Origin: Verrucomicrobiota bacterium
GTDB taxonomy: Bacteria; Verrucomicrobiota; Verrucomicrobiia; Opitutales; Opitutaceae
DNA length: 64,000 nucleotides
Direction: 5' to 3'
NCBI GenBank assembly: GCA_016871755.1
Contig: VHCJ01000002.1
Coordinates: 62,001-126,000, forward strand
Shown: positions 55,113-64,000 of the stretch, one piece after another
Numbering within the stretch: the first letter of the stretch is position 1
Layout of the letters: every line of letters begins with the position of its first letter
Position numbers and translations under genes: made by a program
Notes under the pieces: generated by a model
Told to the model about the DNA's origin: nothing
The model's database searches: none
What the model saw: the letters and a program-made list of their open reading frames with translations, nothing else

Positions 55113-55133
55113 CTACAACCAAGGTGGTAATCC
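55113..55133. promoter_or_regulatory. Palindromic operator candidate, copy 2
   Basis: CTACAACCAAGGTGGTAAT differs from copy 1 by a single base within these 19 positions (G for T in the right arm). It lies between the divergent oppA-like gene (start 55063) and the cyanophycinase-family gene (start 55194). The position relative to the minus-strand gene is similar in both copies (62 and 50 bp upstream). Confidence 0.65.
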
Positions 55134-55193
55134 TGCGACGCACCCACCTTTGCCGTGGCCACGGCCGCGACCCAGAGCCATCCTCCTTGGTCC

Positions 55194-56168
55194 ATGCCCC
55201 GACTGGTCCTCCCGCTCTGCGCCCTCCTGCTGCTGGCGGGTGGCCACGCCCGCGCCGGGTTCGACAGGTACCTGACCGGTCGCGCAGCGGATGCCGAGGC
55301 CGGCACGACCTCCGGGGCACTCCTGCTCGCCGGCGGGGGGGGCGACGTGGACGACGCGTTCCGCTGGTTTGCCCGCCGGGCCGGGGGCGGTGACATCGTC
55401 GTGCTGCGCGCCTCGGGCGCCGACGGCTACAATGACTATCTCCACCGCGAGATCGGCGGGGTCGACTCGGTCGAGACCATCGTGTTCCACGACCGCGAGT
55501 CCGCCAGCGCGCCTCCAGTGCTGGAGATCATCTCCCGCGCCGAGGGCATCTTCATCGCCGGCGGGGACCAGTCCCGTTATGTTCGGTTCTGGGCGGGCAC
55601 GCCTCTCGCCGCCTTGCTTGAGGAACACGTCCGCCGCGGGAGGCCGCTTGGCGGCACCAGCGCGGGACTCGCCGTGCTTGGCCAATTCGCCTTCTCCGCG
55701 CGCGAGCCGGGAGACCTCACTTCTCCCCTTGCCCTCCGGGATCCGTTCGACCCACGAATCACGCTCGAACACGACTTCCTGAGCATCGATCTCCTGAGGG
55801 GCGTGATCACCGACACGCACTTCATGGCCCGCAAACGCCTGGGACGCGCGCTGGCCTTCCTCGCGCGCCTGCAGGAGGCGGGCCCACCCCGGCTGCTGGC
55901 TCTCGGCATCGACGAAGGCACCGCCCTCTGCCTCGAGGCCGATGGCACCGGACGGGTCCTGTCCCGCAGCCAGGAGGGCGCTGTCTGGCTGCTTGTGCCG
56001 ACTCGGCCGGCCGAGTTGGCGCGCGGGACCGCGCTGACCTTCCGCGACGTCCGCGTGGTCGCGATCGGACCGGAGTCCGACTTCAACCTCCAACGCCTCG
56101 AAGTCAGCCGCCCCCGGGCCTCGTCGCTCGTGTCGTGCATCGACGGCAGGCTCTCCCAAACGCCATGA
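55194..56168 (+). CDS. Secreted cyanophycinase-family (S51) peptidase
   Basis: 324 aa. Signal peptide PRLVLPLCALLLLAGGHARAG, so it is exported. S51 core: LLLAGGGGDVDDAFRWFARRAGGGDIVVLRASGADGYNDYL, GIFIAGGDQSRYVRFWAGTPL, then the nucleophile elbow RPLGGTSAGLAVLGQ with the catalytic Ser. TDTHFMARKRLGRALAFLARL and LLALGIDEGTAL carry the probable His and acidic partners. Cyanophycinases cut cyanophycin to beta-Asp-Arg dipeptides; secreted forms allow use of external cyanophycin. Other S51 peptidases cut Asp-X dipeptides, so the substrate is not certain. Its stop overlaps the start of the M20 peptidase gene (ATGA, 56165-56168). Confidence 0.85.
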   Translation: MPRLVLPLCALLLLAGGHARAGFDRYLTGRAADAEAGTTSGALLLAGGGGDVDDAFRWFARRAGGGDIVVLRASGADGYNDYLHREIGGVDSVETIVFHDRESASAPPVLEIISRAEGIFIAGGDQSRYVRFWAGTPLAALLEEHVRRGRPLGGTSAGLAVLGQFAFSAREPGDLTSPLALRDPFDPRITLEHDFLSIDLLRGVITDTHFMARKRLGRALAFLARLQEAGPPRLLALGIDEGTALCLEADGTGRVLSRSQEGAVWLLVPTRPAELARGTALTFRDVRVVAIGPESDFNLQRLEVSRPRASSLVSCIDGRLSQTP

Positions 56169-57373
56169 TCCTCCCCGCCTCGATCACCGCCCTCGCGGGT
56201 CGCACCGACGCGCTGGCCTCCCTGCTCGTGCGCTGGTGCGAGATCAACTCAGGCTCCGGCCACGCCGCCGGGCTGGCACGCATGCGCGCGGAACTCCGCG
56301 ACACGTTCGTCCGCAGTTTCCCGCACGCCCGCATGGAGGAGCCGACAACCGATGCGCCGGGATTCAACCCCCCGGGCACCCGCGCCCTCAGTGTCCGCGT
56401 CAGGCCCGAGGCCCCCAGACAGATCTTGTTCAGCGGACACTACGACACCGTCTATGAGAAGGACGATCCGTTCCAGCAGTGCCGCTGGCTCGACGCCGAC
56501 ACCCTCAACGGGCCCGGCGCGGCGGACATGAAGGGCGGGATCGTCACGCTGCTGGCCGCCCTGGAGGCCTTCGAAGCAACCCCTCACGCGGCGAACCTCG
56601 GCTGGGAGGCGCTGCTGACGCCGGACGAGGAAACTGGATCGCACGGCAGCGCGCCGCTGTTCTTAGCAGCGGCGCAGCGCCACCCGTTCGCCGTGGTCTT
56701 TGAGCCCGCCCGGATGAACGGCGACGCCGTGCAGTCCCGCAAGGGCACCGGGAGCCTGACCGTGGTCTGCCAGGGCCGGGCCGCGCACGCCGCCAAGGTT
56801 CCGAACGACGGACGGAACGCCATTGTGGCCCTCGCCGAGTTCCTGCTCGGAGCGGCGCGCATCCCGGAGGAGATGCCAGGGGTGCTGGTCAACGTCGGCA
56901 ACATCCGCGGGGGCGGTCCCGCCACGAATGTCGTCCCGGACCACGCGACCAGCGAACTCGACCTGCGCGTGATCCGCGCCGCGGACCGCGAGCCGCTCCT
57001 CGCCCGGCTCCACGCGCTCGCCGAGCCCATCAACGCCCGCGAAGGGCTGCGACTCGAGTTCACCGGCAGCTTCAATCGCCCGCCCAAGGAGTGCCTCCCG
57101 GACGAGGCGCGGCTCTTCCCAGAGTGGCAGCGGGCGGCAGCCGACCTCGGACTCCCCCCCTTCGGTTGGGTCCATGCCGGCGGCGGCTCAGACGGCAACC
57201 TCATGTCCGCCGCAGGACTGCCGAACCTCGACGGCGTCGGGCCGATCGGCGATCATCTGCACAGCGACCGCGAGTACTGCCTCGTCCGGACCATCGCCGA
57301 GCGGGCTCAGATCGCAGCCCTGTTCCTGCACCGGGTCGCGGCCGGCGAACTCCAACTGCCCGTCCGCGCCTGA
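56165..57373 (+). CDS. M20-family zinc metallopeptidase
   Basis: 402 aa. Metal ligands in the order of the family: ILFSGHYDTVYEKDDPF (His and catalytic Asp), DTLNGPGAADMKGGIVTLLAAL (bridging Asp), LLTPDEETGSHGSAP (general-base Glu-Glu), a Glu in FAVVFEPARMNGD and the last His in GPIGDHLHSDREYCL. The dimerisation domain starts GTGSLTVVCQGRAAHAAKVP. No signal peptide, so it is cytoplasmic. Translational coupling to the cyanophycinase-family gene suggests it hydrolyses the dipeptides released upstream, once imported. Start ATG 56165 overlaps the previous stop. Confidence 0.88.
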   Translation: MILPASITALAGRTDALASLLVRWCEINSGSGHAAGLARMRAELRDTFVRSFPHARMEEPTTDAPGFNPPGTRALSVRVRPEAPRQILFSGHYDTVYEKDDPFQQCRWLDADTLNGPGAADMKGGIVTLLAALEAFEATPHAANLGWEALLTPDEETGSHGSAPLFLAAAQRHPFAVVFEPARMNGDAVQSRKGTGSLTVVCQGRAAHAAKVPNDGRNAIVALAEFLLGAARIPEEMPGVLVNVGNIRGGGPATNVVPDHATSELDLRVIRAADREPLLARLHALAEPINAREGLRLEFTGSFNRPPKECLPDEARLFPEWQRAAADLGLPPFGWVHAGGGSDGNLMSAAGLPNLDGVGPIGDHLHSDREYCLVRTIAERAQIAALFLHRVAAGELQLPVRA

Positions 57374-57483
57374 GCGGACTCGGGCGGGCTTGAGTTTGGC
57401 ATCCGCCGCCCCACGCGCCGTCGAGGCCCCCCCCCGCGACCGGGAAAGGGTGGCCCGACGGAGGCGGCGGTTCCTCGAAACGA

Positions 57484-60024
57484 TCAGGTCGCCACGCCGG
57501 TGTCGGCCGGGGCGCTGGGTTCGCGCTGCTTGAACTCGAGCTTATCCCCGTTGCGCACCACCGAGACGGCGTCGCCGTCCTTGATGTCGCCACGCAGAAT
57601 CGCTTCCGCGAGCGGATCCTCGAGGTAGTGCTCGACCGCCCGGCGCAACGGACGCGCGCCGTACTTTTCGTCGTAGCCCTTCTCGATAAGCAGTGTCTTC
57701 GCCTCGGCGCTGAACTCGAGCGTCACCTTCCGCTCAGTGAGACGCGACGCGAACTTGGTCAGCTCGATCTCGACGATCTTCTCGAGATCCGCCTTGTCGA
57801 GCGGCCGGAAGAAGATGATGTCGGAGATGCGGTTCAGGAACTCCGGCTTGAAGATGCGCTTGGCCTCCTCGAGCACCTTTTCCCGCATCAGCTCGTGGTC
57901 CGAGAAGCTGCCGGACGCGGCCGCAAAGCCCATCGAGGTCTGCCGCTGCAGGAGCGCGGCCCCGACGTTCGAGGTCATGATGATGATCGTGTTCCGGAAA
58001 TCGACCACGCGACCGAGCGAATCGGTCAGGCGTCCGTCCTCCAGGATCTGCAGCAGCAGCTGGAGCACATCCGGGTGCGCCTTCTCGACCTCGTCGAACA
58101 GAATGACCGAGTACGGACGGCGGCGGACGGACTCCGTGAGTTGGCCGCCCTCCTCGTAGCCGACGTAGCCCGGGGGCGAGCCGATCATGCGCGAGACGGC
58201 GAACTTCTCCATGTACTCGCTCATGTCGATCTGGATGAGCGCGTCCTGGTTGCCGAACATCTGCGCGGCGAGCTGCTTGGCGGTCTCGGTCTTGCCGACG
58301 CCGGTCGGGCCGACGAACATGAACGAGCCGATCGGGCGGCGCGGGTCCTTGAGGTCGGCCCGCGAGCGGCGCAGGGCCCGAGCGATCGCCACCGCCGCGG
58401 TGTCCTGGCCGACCACGGCCTTGCGAATCTCGGCCTCGAGCCCGAGCAGCTTCTCGCTCTCCTTCTTCTCCATGCGCGAGAGCGGAATGCCGGTCCAGTC
58501 GGCGACGACCTGCATCATGAGGTCCTCGTCAATGGCCACCCGCTTCTCCTCGCGGGCCTTCTTCCACTCCTCGGTGAGCTGCTCCTGGCGCTGCCGCAGC
58601 TGCTTCTCCTGGTCGCGGTACTTGGCGGCCTCCTCAAAGTGCTGCGCGGCGATCGCCTGCTCCTTCTGCGCGCAGACCTGCTCGATCTGCGCCGTCAGGT
58701 CCTCGACATCGGGCGGGCGGCTCAGCGACGCGATGCGGGCGCGCGCGCCCGCCTCGTCCATGACGTCGATCGCCTTGTCCGGCAGGAAACGGCCGGTGAT
58801 GTAGCGGTCGGACAGCTTGGTCGCGGCCTCGAGCGACTTGTCGGAGAACGTCGCCTTGTGGTGCTCCTCGTACTTGCCGCGGATGCCCTTGAGGATGGTG
58901 ATCGTGTCCTCGACCGAAGGCGGCTCGACCTTGACCGACTGGAAGCGGCGGTCGAGGGCGGAGTCCTTCTCGATGTACTTGCGGTACTCGTTGAGGGTGG
59001 TCGCACCGATGCACTGCAGCTCGCCGCGGGAGAGGGCGGGCTTGAAGATGTTGGAGGCGTCCATCGCCCCCTCGGCGGCGCCGGCGCCGACGATCGTGTG
59101 CATCTCGTCGATGAACAGGATGACGTTCTTGGCGCGACGGATTTCATCCATCACGGCCTTAATGCGCTCCTCGAACTGGCCGCGGTACTTGGTGCCGGCG
59201 ACCATGAGGGCGAGGTCGAGGGTGATGACGCGCTTGTCGGCGAGGATTTCGGGGACCAGGCCGCTGGAGATTTCCTGGGCGAGGCCCTCGACGATGGCGG
59301 TCTTGCCGACGCCGGCCTCGCCGATCAGCACCGGGTTGTTCTTGGTGCGGCGGCAGAGGATCTGGATGACGCGGCGGATCTCGTTCTTGCGACCGACGAC
59401 CGGATCGAGTTCGCCCTTGCGGGCCAGCTCCGTGAGGTCACGGCCAAACGCCTTGAGGGCGGGAGTCTTGACGTCCTTCTTGCCCTCCTCGCTGCCCCCG
59501 CCGCGGGGAGACGGGGCGGCGGCTTCCTCGCCCCCGCCGTTGCCGCCGTTCCCGCCGCCTTCGGCGCCGGCGGAGAACTGCGGATCGAGTTCGCGGAGGA
59601 TCTCGTTGCGCGTACGCTCAATGTCGACATCGAGCGACTTCAAGACGCGCGCGGCGACCCCCTCGCCCTCACGGAGCAGCCCGAGCAGGATGTGCTCGGT
59701 GCCCACGTAGGAGTGGCTAAGCGCCTTGGCCTCCTTGCCCGCGAGGGCGAGGACCTTCTTGACGCGCGGCGTGTAGGGAATGCTGCCCTGAGTCTTGGTC
59801 TCGGTGCCGGTCCCCACCTGCTTCTCGACCGCGTTGCGCACGGTTTCGAGATCGAGGCCCATCTTCTGGAGGACGGAGACGGCGACGCCCTGCCCGAGCT
59901 TGATCAGGCCGAGCAGGATGTGCTCGGTGCCCACGTAGTTATGATGAAAGCGGTCGGCTTCCTTGCGGGCGAGCGCGAGCACCTGCTGGGCCCGCGGCGT
60001 GAAGTTGTTCATCGGTTCGGACAT
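57484..60024 (-). CDS. clpC: ATP-dependent Clp protease ATP-binding subunit ClpC
   Basis: 846 aa, normal length. Two Clp_N repeats ([34 protein letters not shown] and [39 protein letters not shown]), then a Gly-rich linker with [24 protein letters not shown] domain 1 has [16 protein letters not shown], and a coiled-coil M-domain with UVR-like composition follows. AAA domain 2 has [18 protein letters not shown]. It unfolds substrates for ClpP. It is the last gene of mcsA-mcsB-clpC on the minus strand, 21 bp after mcsB, so arginine-phosphorylated proteins are the likely substrates. Confidence 0.95.
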   Translation of the reverse strand: MSEPMNNFTPRAQQVLALARKEADRFHHNYVGTEHILLGLIKLGQGVAVSVLQKMGLDLETVRNAVEKQVGTGTETKTQGSIPYTPRVKKVLALAGKEAKALSHSYVGTEHILLGLLREGEGVAARVLKSLDVDIERTRNEILRELDPQFSAGAEGGGNGGNGGGEEAAAPSPRGGGSEEGKKDVKTPALKAFGRDLTELARKGELDPVVGRKNEIRRVIQILCRRTKNNPVLIGEAGVGKTAIVEGLAQEISSGLVPEILADKRVITLDLALMVAGTKYRGQFEERIKAVMDEIRRAKNVILFIDEMHTIVGAGAAEGAMDASNIFKPALSRGELQCIGATTLNEYRKYIEKDSALDRRFQSVKVEPPSVEDTITILKGIRGKYEEHHKATFSDKSLEAATKLSDRYITGRFLPDKAIDVMDEAGARARIASLSRPPDVEDLTAQIEQVCAQKEQAIAAQHFEEAAKYRDQEKQLRQRQEQLTEEWKKAREEKRVAIDEDLMMQVVADWTGIPLSRMEKKESEKLLGLEAEIRKAVVGQDTAAVAIARALRRSRADLKDPRRPIGSFMFVGPTGVGKTETAKQLAAQMFGNQDALIQIDMSEYMEKFAVSRMIGSPPGYVGYEEGGQLTESVRRRPYSVILFDEVEKAHPDVLQLLLQILEDGRLTDSLGRVVDFRNTIIIMTSNVGAALLQRQTSMGFAAASGSFSDHELMREKVLEEAKRIFKPEFLNRISDIIFFRPLDKADLEKIVEIELTKFASRLTERKVTLEFSAEAKTLLIEKGYDEKYGARPLRRAVEHYLEDPLAEAILRGDIKDGDAVSVVRNGDKLEFKQREPSAPADTGVAT

Positions 60025-60045
60025 GGGAAAGGAAGGGTTGGAGGG

Positions 60046-61143
60046 TTAGTCTGGCTTCGGACCAGACGGCGGGGGCGTGGACGGAACGGGAAAACGGGCA
60101 AACTCCTCGCGCAGACGGGCCGCTCGCGTGGCGTCGCGCTCCACGGCCCCGAGATCGTCCTGCGCCGCGTGCTGCACATGGCCGGGCTGCGCCTCGATCA
60201 GGAATCGGTCGATCAGCGGGCGGCTGTCCTCGGGGAAGATCCGGAGGTCGACGCCCAACCGCAGGAGCGAGAGCAGATTCATCGCCTCCGCGGAGCTGAG
60301 CACGTGGCTGTGCTGGAGAATGCCGTAGGCGCGCCCGATCTTGTCGAAGAGCTTGCGAGGATCGGCTTCGAGCAGCTTCTGCCGCGCGTTGAGTTCGTGC
60401 TCGACGATCGACTGCAGGACGCTTTGGAGGCGCTTGATGATTTCCTCCTCGGGCTCGCCGAGCGTCGTCTGGTTGGAAATCTGAAAGATGCTCCCGGAGG
60501 CATCGGAGCCCTCGCCGAAGAGACCGCGCACCACCATGCCGAGTTGGTTCACCGCCCGGACGATCTTCTCCATCTGACCGGAGATGACGAGGGCCGGGAG
60601 GTGCATCATCGCGGAGGCACGCATGCCGGTGCCGAGATTCGTCGGGCAGGCCGTCAGGTAGCCCCACTGCGGTGAGAAGGCATAGTCGAGCTTCTCCTCC
60701 AACGCGGAGTCGAGGTCGTTGATCGCGTTCCACGCCTTCTTGAGTTGGAAGCCGGCGCGGAGCACCTGGATCCGCAGGTGGTCCTCCTCGTTGATCATCA
60801 CCGAGAAGGTCTGGTCGCGGTTGATCACGAGACCGGAGCCCGACTTCGACCCGCTGAGTTCGCGGGAAATCAGGTGACGTTCGACGAGGATGAGCTTCTG
60901 CAGTTCATTCAGGTCGGAGACCGCGACGTTGACGCTCCGCTTCATCGACGAGAGACCGCCAACCGCCTCCCGGCAGGTGGCGAGGATCTCGGAGCGCTGG
61001 TCCGCGTCGGCCCAGCCCGGGAACGACCGGCCCGCCACGTTGCGCGCCAGACGGATGCGCGTCATCAGCACGACCGCGCACTTGCTCGTCGCAGCCGAAC
61101 TCGTGAGTTCCGAGGGCGTTTCGATGAGTGAGGTGATCGTCAT
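60046..61143 (-). CDS. mcsB: Protein arginine kinase McsB
   Basis: 365 aa. Phosphagen-kinase fold with CAVVLMTRIRLARNVAG, SGLVINRDQTFSVMINEEDHLRIQVL (the EEDHLR substrate loop) and YLTACPTNLGTGMRASAMMHLPAL (CPTNLGTG nucleotide site). These are the defining motifs of McsB. It phosphorylates arginines to mark proteins for ClpC-ClpP. The C-terminal 30 residues are Arg/Pro-rich and unlike the Bacillus protein. Start ATG 61143, 4 bp after the mcsA stop with GGGAG upstream. Confidence 0.94.
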   Translation of the reverse strand: MTITSLIETPSELTSSAATSKCAVVLMTRIRLARNVAGRSFPGWADADQRSEILATCREAVGGLSSMKRSVNVAVSDLNELQKLILVERHLISRELSGSKSGSGLVINRDQTFSVMINEEDHLRIQVLRAGFQLKKAWNAINDLDSALEEKLDYAFSPQWGYLTACPTNLGTGMRASAMMHLPALVISGQMEKIVRAVNQLGMVVRGLFGEGSDASGSIFQISNQTTLGEPEEEIIKRLQSVLQSIVEHELNARQKLLEADPRKLFDKIGRAYGILQHSHVLSSAEAMNLLSLLRLGVDLRIFPEDSRPLIDRFLIEAQPGHVQHAAQDDLGAVERDATRAARLREEFARFPVPSTPPPSGPKPD

Positions 61144-61147
61144 GGGA

Positions 61148-61663
61148 CTACCGGCTCCCTTCGATCTTCGGGACGAAGGCCTGCTTGACCTGCAGGATCT
61201 CGTCGCGGAAACGCGCCGCATCCTCGTAGCGCTCGGACTTGATCGCATTGTCGAGTTCCCCCTCGAGCGCGGTGAGGCGGTCGTGGAGGTTCTTGCGGCT
61301 CGCCGCCCGCGCCGGGACCTTCCCCGTGTGCGTGGTGCCCTTGTGCATCGAACCCAGCATCGGCTCAACGATGGCGGCGAACGTCTCGTAGCAATGCGGG
61401 CAGCCGAAGCGACCGTGCTTCTTGAACTCGGCCTGGGTAAAGCCGCAATGGTCGCAGCGCATCGCCGTGGGCGTCGGTGACTCGTTCGTCAGGGAGGCCT
61501 TCATCAGCAGGTCCGCCAGCGAGAACCCATTCGGATCGGTCACCCCCTTCGCCTGGGCGCACGCTTCGCACAGGTCCACCTTGTGCACCTTGTTATTGAC
61601 GATTTGCGTCAGGTGCACCGTGGCCGGCTTGCTGCAGAGATCGCACTTCAGAGAACTGCCCAT
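61148..61663 (-). CDS. mcsA: McsA-like zinc-finger activator of McsB
   Basis: 171 aa. Two pairs of Cys motifs in the N-terminal half (CDLCSKPA ... CEACAQAKG and CDHCGFTQAEFKKHGRFGCPHCYETF) bind zinc. The C-terminal UVR domain is NLHDRLTALEGELDNAIKSERYEDAARFRDEILQVKQAF. This is the usual McsA layout; it activates McsB in Bacillus. No ctsR gene precedes it, unlike in Firmicutes, so the operon has another form of control. About 226 bp of upstream sequence separates it from ilvE. Confidence 0.9.
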   Translation of the reverse strand: MGSSLKCDLCSKPATVHLTQIVNNKVHKVDLCEACAQAKGVTDPNGFSLADLLMKASLTNESPTPTAMRCDHCGFTQAEFKKHGRFGCPHCYETFAAIVEPMLGSMHKGTTHTGKVPARAASRKNLHDRLTALEGELDNAIKSERYEDAARFRDEILQVKQAFVPKIEGSR

Positions 61664-61889
61664 GGAGGAAGCATATCACACGCGGGCGAATTTTCGACCG
61701 TCGGGAGACAAAAAGGTGAGAAGGAGGGACGCATCCGGCACGAACGCCTGCAAGCATCGTGCCAGCGTGGGAGGTCAACGCAAGCGCGGGGAAACCCCAG
61801 CCATGGCATCAACCGCGCCAGGAAGAGATGCGACGGGGTGGCACACGACTGCGCCACGACGCCCGTCGGGGGAAGGGAGGCGCCGCCGC

Positions 61890-62756
61890 TCAGATCCGCG
61901 TTCCCTCGGTCAGCACGCGACGGCGGAACGCCTCAAGCACCCGGCCGAAGATCGGACCCGGCTGGCCCGAACCGATCGTGCGACCGTCGAGCTTGACCAC
62001 GGGAATCACCTCGGCCCCGGTGCCGGTGAGGAACACTTCATCGGCATTCCACACGTCGTAGCGGGTCAGCGAGTGCTCCTCAATCGGAACCCCGATCTCC
62101 CGGGCGATGCCAAAGATTTCGTCGCGGGTGATGCCCTTCAGCGCGCCCTGCTGCGCGGAGGGCGTCAGGATCCGGCCCTTGTGCACGATGAAGATGTTGT
62201 CACCCGTGCACTCCGCCACGAAGCCCTGGTCATTCAGCATGATGGCCTCGAGCGCGCCGGCCTGACGCGCCTCGATCTTGGCGAGGATGTTGTTCAGGTA
62301 GTTGAGCGACTTGATCGCCGGGCTGAGGGCGGCGGGATTCATGCGCCGCGTGGCCACGGTCACGATTTCCAAGCCCTCCGTGTAGTACTTCGCGGGGTAG
62401 AGGGCAATCTTGTCAGCGATGATGAAGATCGAGGGCTGCTTGCAGAGCCAGGGCGAGAGCCCGAGATCACCCACCCCGCGCGTCACCACCAACCGGATGT
62501 AGCCATCCTGCAGGCCATTCGCCCGGCAGGTCTCGCACACCGCATCGCTGATCTGCTTCCGCGTCCACGGCAGCGTCAGGAGGATCGCCTTCGCGGAGTA
62601 CTCCAGGCGCTCCAGGTGCTCGTCCAAACGGAACACATTCCCGCCATAGAGCCGGATCCCCTCGAAAATGCCGTCCCCGTAGAGCAGGCCATGATCGAAG
62701 ACCGAGATCTTCGCATCCGCTGAGTCGACGAGCACGCCATCGAGGTAAATCTTCAT
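61890..62756 (-). CDS. ilvE: Branched-chain amino acid aminotransferase (class IV PLP)
   Basis: 288 aa. KIYLDGVLVDSADAKISVFDHGLLYGDGIFEGIRLY at the N-terminus, PAIKSLNYLNNILAKIEARQAGALEAIMLNDQGFVAECTGDNIFIV with the PLP Lys, and EVFLTGTGAEVIPVVKLDGRTIGSGQPGP for cofactor phosphate binding. This matches BCAT-type class IV enzymes; a D-amino acid transaminase cannot be fully excluded. Final step of Val, Leu and Ile synthesis. Start ATG 62756; a GTG one codon upstream is possible. Confidence 0.9.
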   Translation of the reverse strand: MKIYLDGVLVDSADAKISVFDHGLLYGDGIFEGIRLYGGNVFRLDEHLERLEYSAKAILLTLPWTRKQISDAVCETCRANGLQDGYIRLVVTRGVGDLGLSPWLCKQPSIFIIADKIALYPAKYYTEGLEIVTVATRRMNPAALSPAIKSLNYLNNILAKIEARQAGALEAIMLNDQGFVAECTGDNIFIVHKGRILTPSAQQGALKGITRDEIFGIAREIGVPIEEHSLTRYDVWNADEVFLTGTGAEVIPVVKLDGRTIGSGQPGPIFGRVLEAFRRRVLTEGTRI

Positions 62757-62864
62757 CACCGCTCACCGTAGAAACCTGCGCGAAGGTTTGTCCAGCCCCA
62801 CACACATTTCGGGCGGTTCTTTGCCCTTTACGCCACCGCATCCAAGCGATGCAGTCGATCTGCA

Positions 62865-63617
62865 ATGCAAATCAATTACTTAAATATCCGATCAGCCTTC
62901 ACCCTGATCGAACTCCTGACGGTTATCGCCATCATTGGAATTCTCGCCGGCATCCTCATTCCCACGGTGGGTCGTGTCCGTGAGGTGGCGCAACGGTCAG
63001 CTGACGCCAGCAATCTGCGGGAAATCGGGAAGGCAGCGCTACTCTACGCGGCCGAAAACCAAGACCGCCTTCCGGATCCGTTGGCCAGCAGCGCCGCCGG
63101 GAGCACGGCACCGTCGCGCTACTTCACGCTGCTCTCTCAACTCGCCCAAGGCGGGGGGCTGGATGAAGCCAGCCTCTACTTCTCCCGGCTCGATCCCCAG
63201 AACGACGGGGCCGCGCCGCCGCGAGTCCTCGACCCGGCGGACACGACGCGGACCACGCTCAATCCGGCACTCACCAGCCGCATTCCCAGCGTGAACGTCG
63301 TCGGCGGTCTCCGGGTGACGGATGGCGGCTCCACCCCCCTCGCCTTCACCCGCGGACTCACGGCGGCGGGCACGTGGAACGCCTCCGCCACCGACGCCAA
63401 CCAGGGGGTGTACACGGACGGCGGAGGGCATGTTCTCTTCCTCGGCGGCCACGTACAGTTCTTCCGAAAAGTGAGCGACCCGCTGACCACGTCGCGGGGG
63501 CAGCCGACGTCAGACCTGCGCCAGGCCATCCGCAGCGGGAGCAACCGGCGGATTTACGGGCTCGACGCCGGCAACGGCATCGCGAGCCCGGAGGGCGTCC
63601 CGGCCGCAGGGCCGTGA
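62865..63617 (+). CDS. Prepilin-type N-terminal cleavage/methylation protein
   Basis: 250 aa. The leader [11 protein letters not shown] precedes [20 protein letters not shown], the class III (type IV pilin-like) signature with Glu at +5. The residue before the cleavage site is Ala rather than Gly, as is often seen in Verrucomicrobiota. The rest is a soluble extracytoplasmic domain ending with a [17 protein letters not shown] motif close to the H-x9-DG pattern of planctomycete/verrucomicrobial pseudopilins, here without the Asp. It is a likely substrate of the prepilin peptidase at 22770. Start ATG 62865. Its function is unknown. Confidence 0.85.
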   Translation: MQINYLNIRSAFTLIELLTVIAIIGILAGILIPTVGRVREVAQRSADASNLREIGKAALLYAAENQDRLPDPLASSAAGSTAPSRYFTLLSQLAQGGGLDEASLYFSRLDPQNDGAAPPRVLDPADTTRTTLNPALTSRIPSVNVVGGLRVTDGGSTPLAFTRGLTAAGTWNASATDANQGVYTDGGGHVLFLGGHVQFFRKVSDPLTTSRGQPTSDLRQAIRSGSNRRIYGLDAGNGIASPEGVPAAGP

Positions 63618-63776
63618 GGCGGGTGACCGCGGACGGGACTGCGCTCGGCAACGGGAGCCAAGCGCAGGCCGACGCTGGCCGCCCAGCGCGCCGTGAACCC
63701 ACAGACGGGCATTCCCTTGCGGGCCGAGGTGTGCTAACCTCCTCCCTTCCCTCCGCCACGCCCTGCGTCCCCGACG

Positions 63777-64000
63777 ATGAGCCCTGCCGCCCCTTCCGCC
63801 ACCAAACCCGTGACCTACGTCGTCGGTCACCGTAATCCCGACGCCGATGCGATCTGCTCCGCCCTCGCCTACGCTGCGTTCAAGGAGGCCCGCGGGCAGT
63901 CCGGCTTCGTCGCCGCGCGCTGCGGGAACTCCAACGCCCGGATCGACGCCATTCTCCAGCGATTCAACCAACCACTGCCGCTGTACCTGAGCGACGTCAC
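63777..64000 (+). CDS. Mn-dependent inorganic pyrophosphatase (DHH family), N-terminal part
   Basis: 74 codons visible; the gene runs off the window. PVTYVVGHRNPDADAICSALAYAAFKEARG matches the first metal motif of family II pyrophosphatases (GHxxPDxDx). In this family His and two Asp residues bind Mn2+. The continuation RIDAILQRFNQPLPLYLSDV resembles the start of the CBS-containing form rather than the short form, but this is uncertain. Start ATG 63777 (MSPAAPSATKPVTYVV). Confidence 0.8.
   Translation, partial: MSPAAPSATKPVTYVVGHRNPDADAICSALAYAAFKEARGQSGFVAARCGNSNARIDAILQRFNQPLPLYLSDV

Overview
The window is a high-GC chromosomal segment from a Gram-negative bacterium. The best fit is the Verrucomicrobiota, probably an Opitutaceae-like organism. 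This is an inference from four things: a prepilin-type protein carrying a C-terminal GGHV...GGHVQFF motif, a large TonB receptor with a carboxypeptidase-regulatory-like N-terminus, an mcsA-mcsB-clpC arginine-kinase operon beside outer-membrane-type genes, and ECF sigma signalling. Gene density is high, most genes are housekeeping, and I see no prophage, IS element, CRISPR array, tRNA or rRNA.

Layout. 0-11 kb: thymidine phosphorylase (partial), argS, a GYF-domain membrane protein, a YihY/BrkB protein, a PpiD-like foldase, a TolC-type channel, miaA, a YegS-type lipid kinase and trpA. 11-24 kb: a gamma-carbonic-anhydrase-like protein, a CNT nucleoside transporter, glpK, a pseudouridine synthase, an alpha/beta-hydrolase-fold protein, a GH3-family gene broken by an in-frame amber codon, a TlpA-like lipoprotein, a LysR regulator, then yggS, a SirB1-type protein, aroE and prepilin peptidase. 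23.9-25.6 kb: a minus-strand block with a degenerate NarL/LuxR-type regulator and three tiny membrane-active peptides, two of them with double-glycine leaders. 25.9-39.1 kb: a POT peptide transporter, a 2OG-Fe(II) oxygenase-like protein, an AEC carrier, a glycosyltransferase, purE, an ECF sigma/anti-sigma/bactofilin-RDD operon, a copper-type P1B ATPase, ssuE and hrpB.

39.1-40.4 kb holds no protein gene. It contains a cluster of DnaA-box-like 9-mers at 11-bp spacing next to a T-rich tract, then about 790 bp of dense perfect hairpins ending in a strong intrinsic terminator on the plus strand. I read the latter as a large structured non-coding RNA that I cannot assign to a family. typA follows.

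42.2-49.1 kb: an RND efflux pump and its adaptor, gcvH, gcvT and lgt. 49.1-57.4 kb looks like a peptide-scavenging locus: TonB receptor, LuxR-type regulator, oligopeptide-binding lipoprotein, secreted cyanophycinase-family hydrolase and M20 peptidase. Both divergent promoter regions of this locus carry the same palindrome (TACAACC-AA-GGTTGTA and a near copy), which ties it together as one probable regulon. 57.5-64 kb: clpC-mcsB-mcsA, a branched-chain aminotransferase, a prepilin-like protein and the start of a DHH-type Mn-dependent pyrophosphatase.

The most promising candidates for something undescribed are the small double-glycine peptide cluster, the large structured RNA, and the palindrome-linked peptide/cyanophycin regulon.
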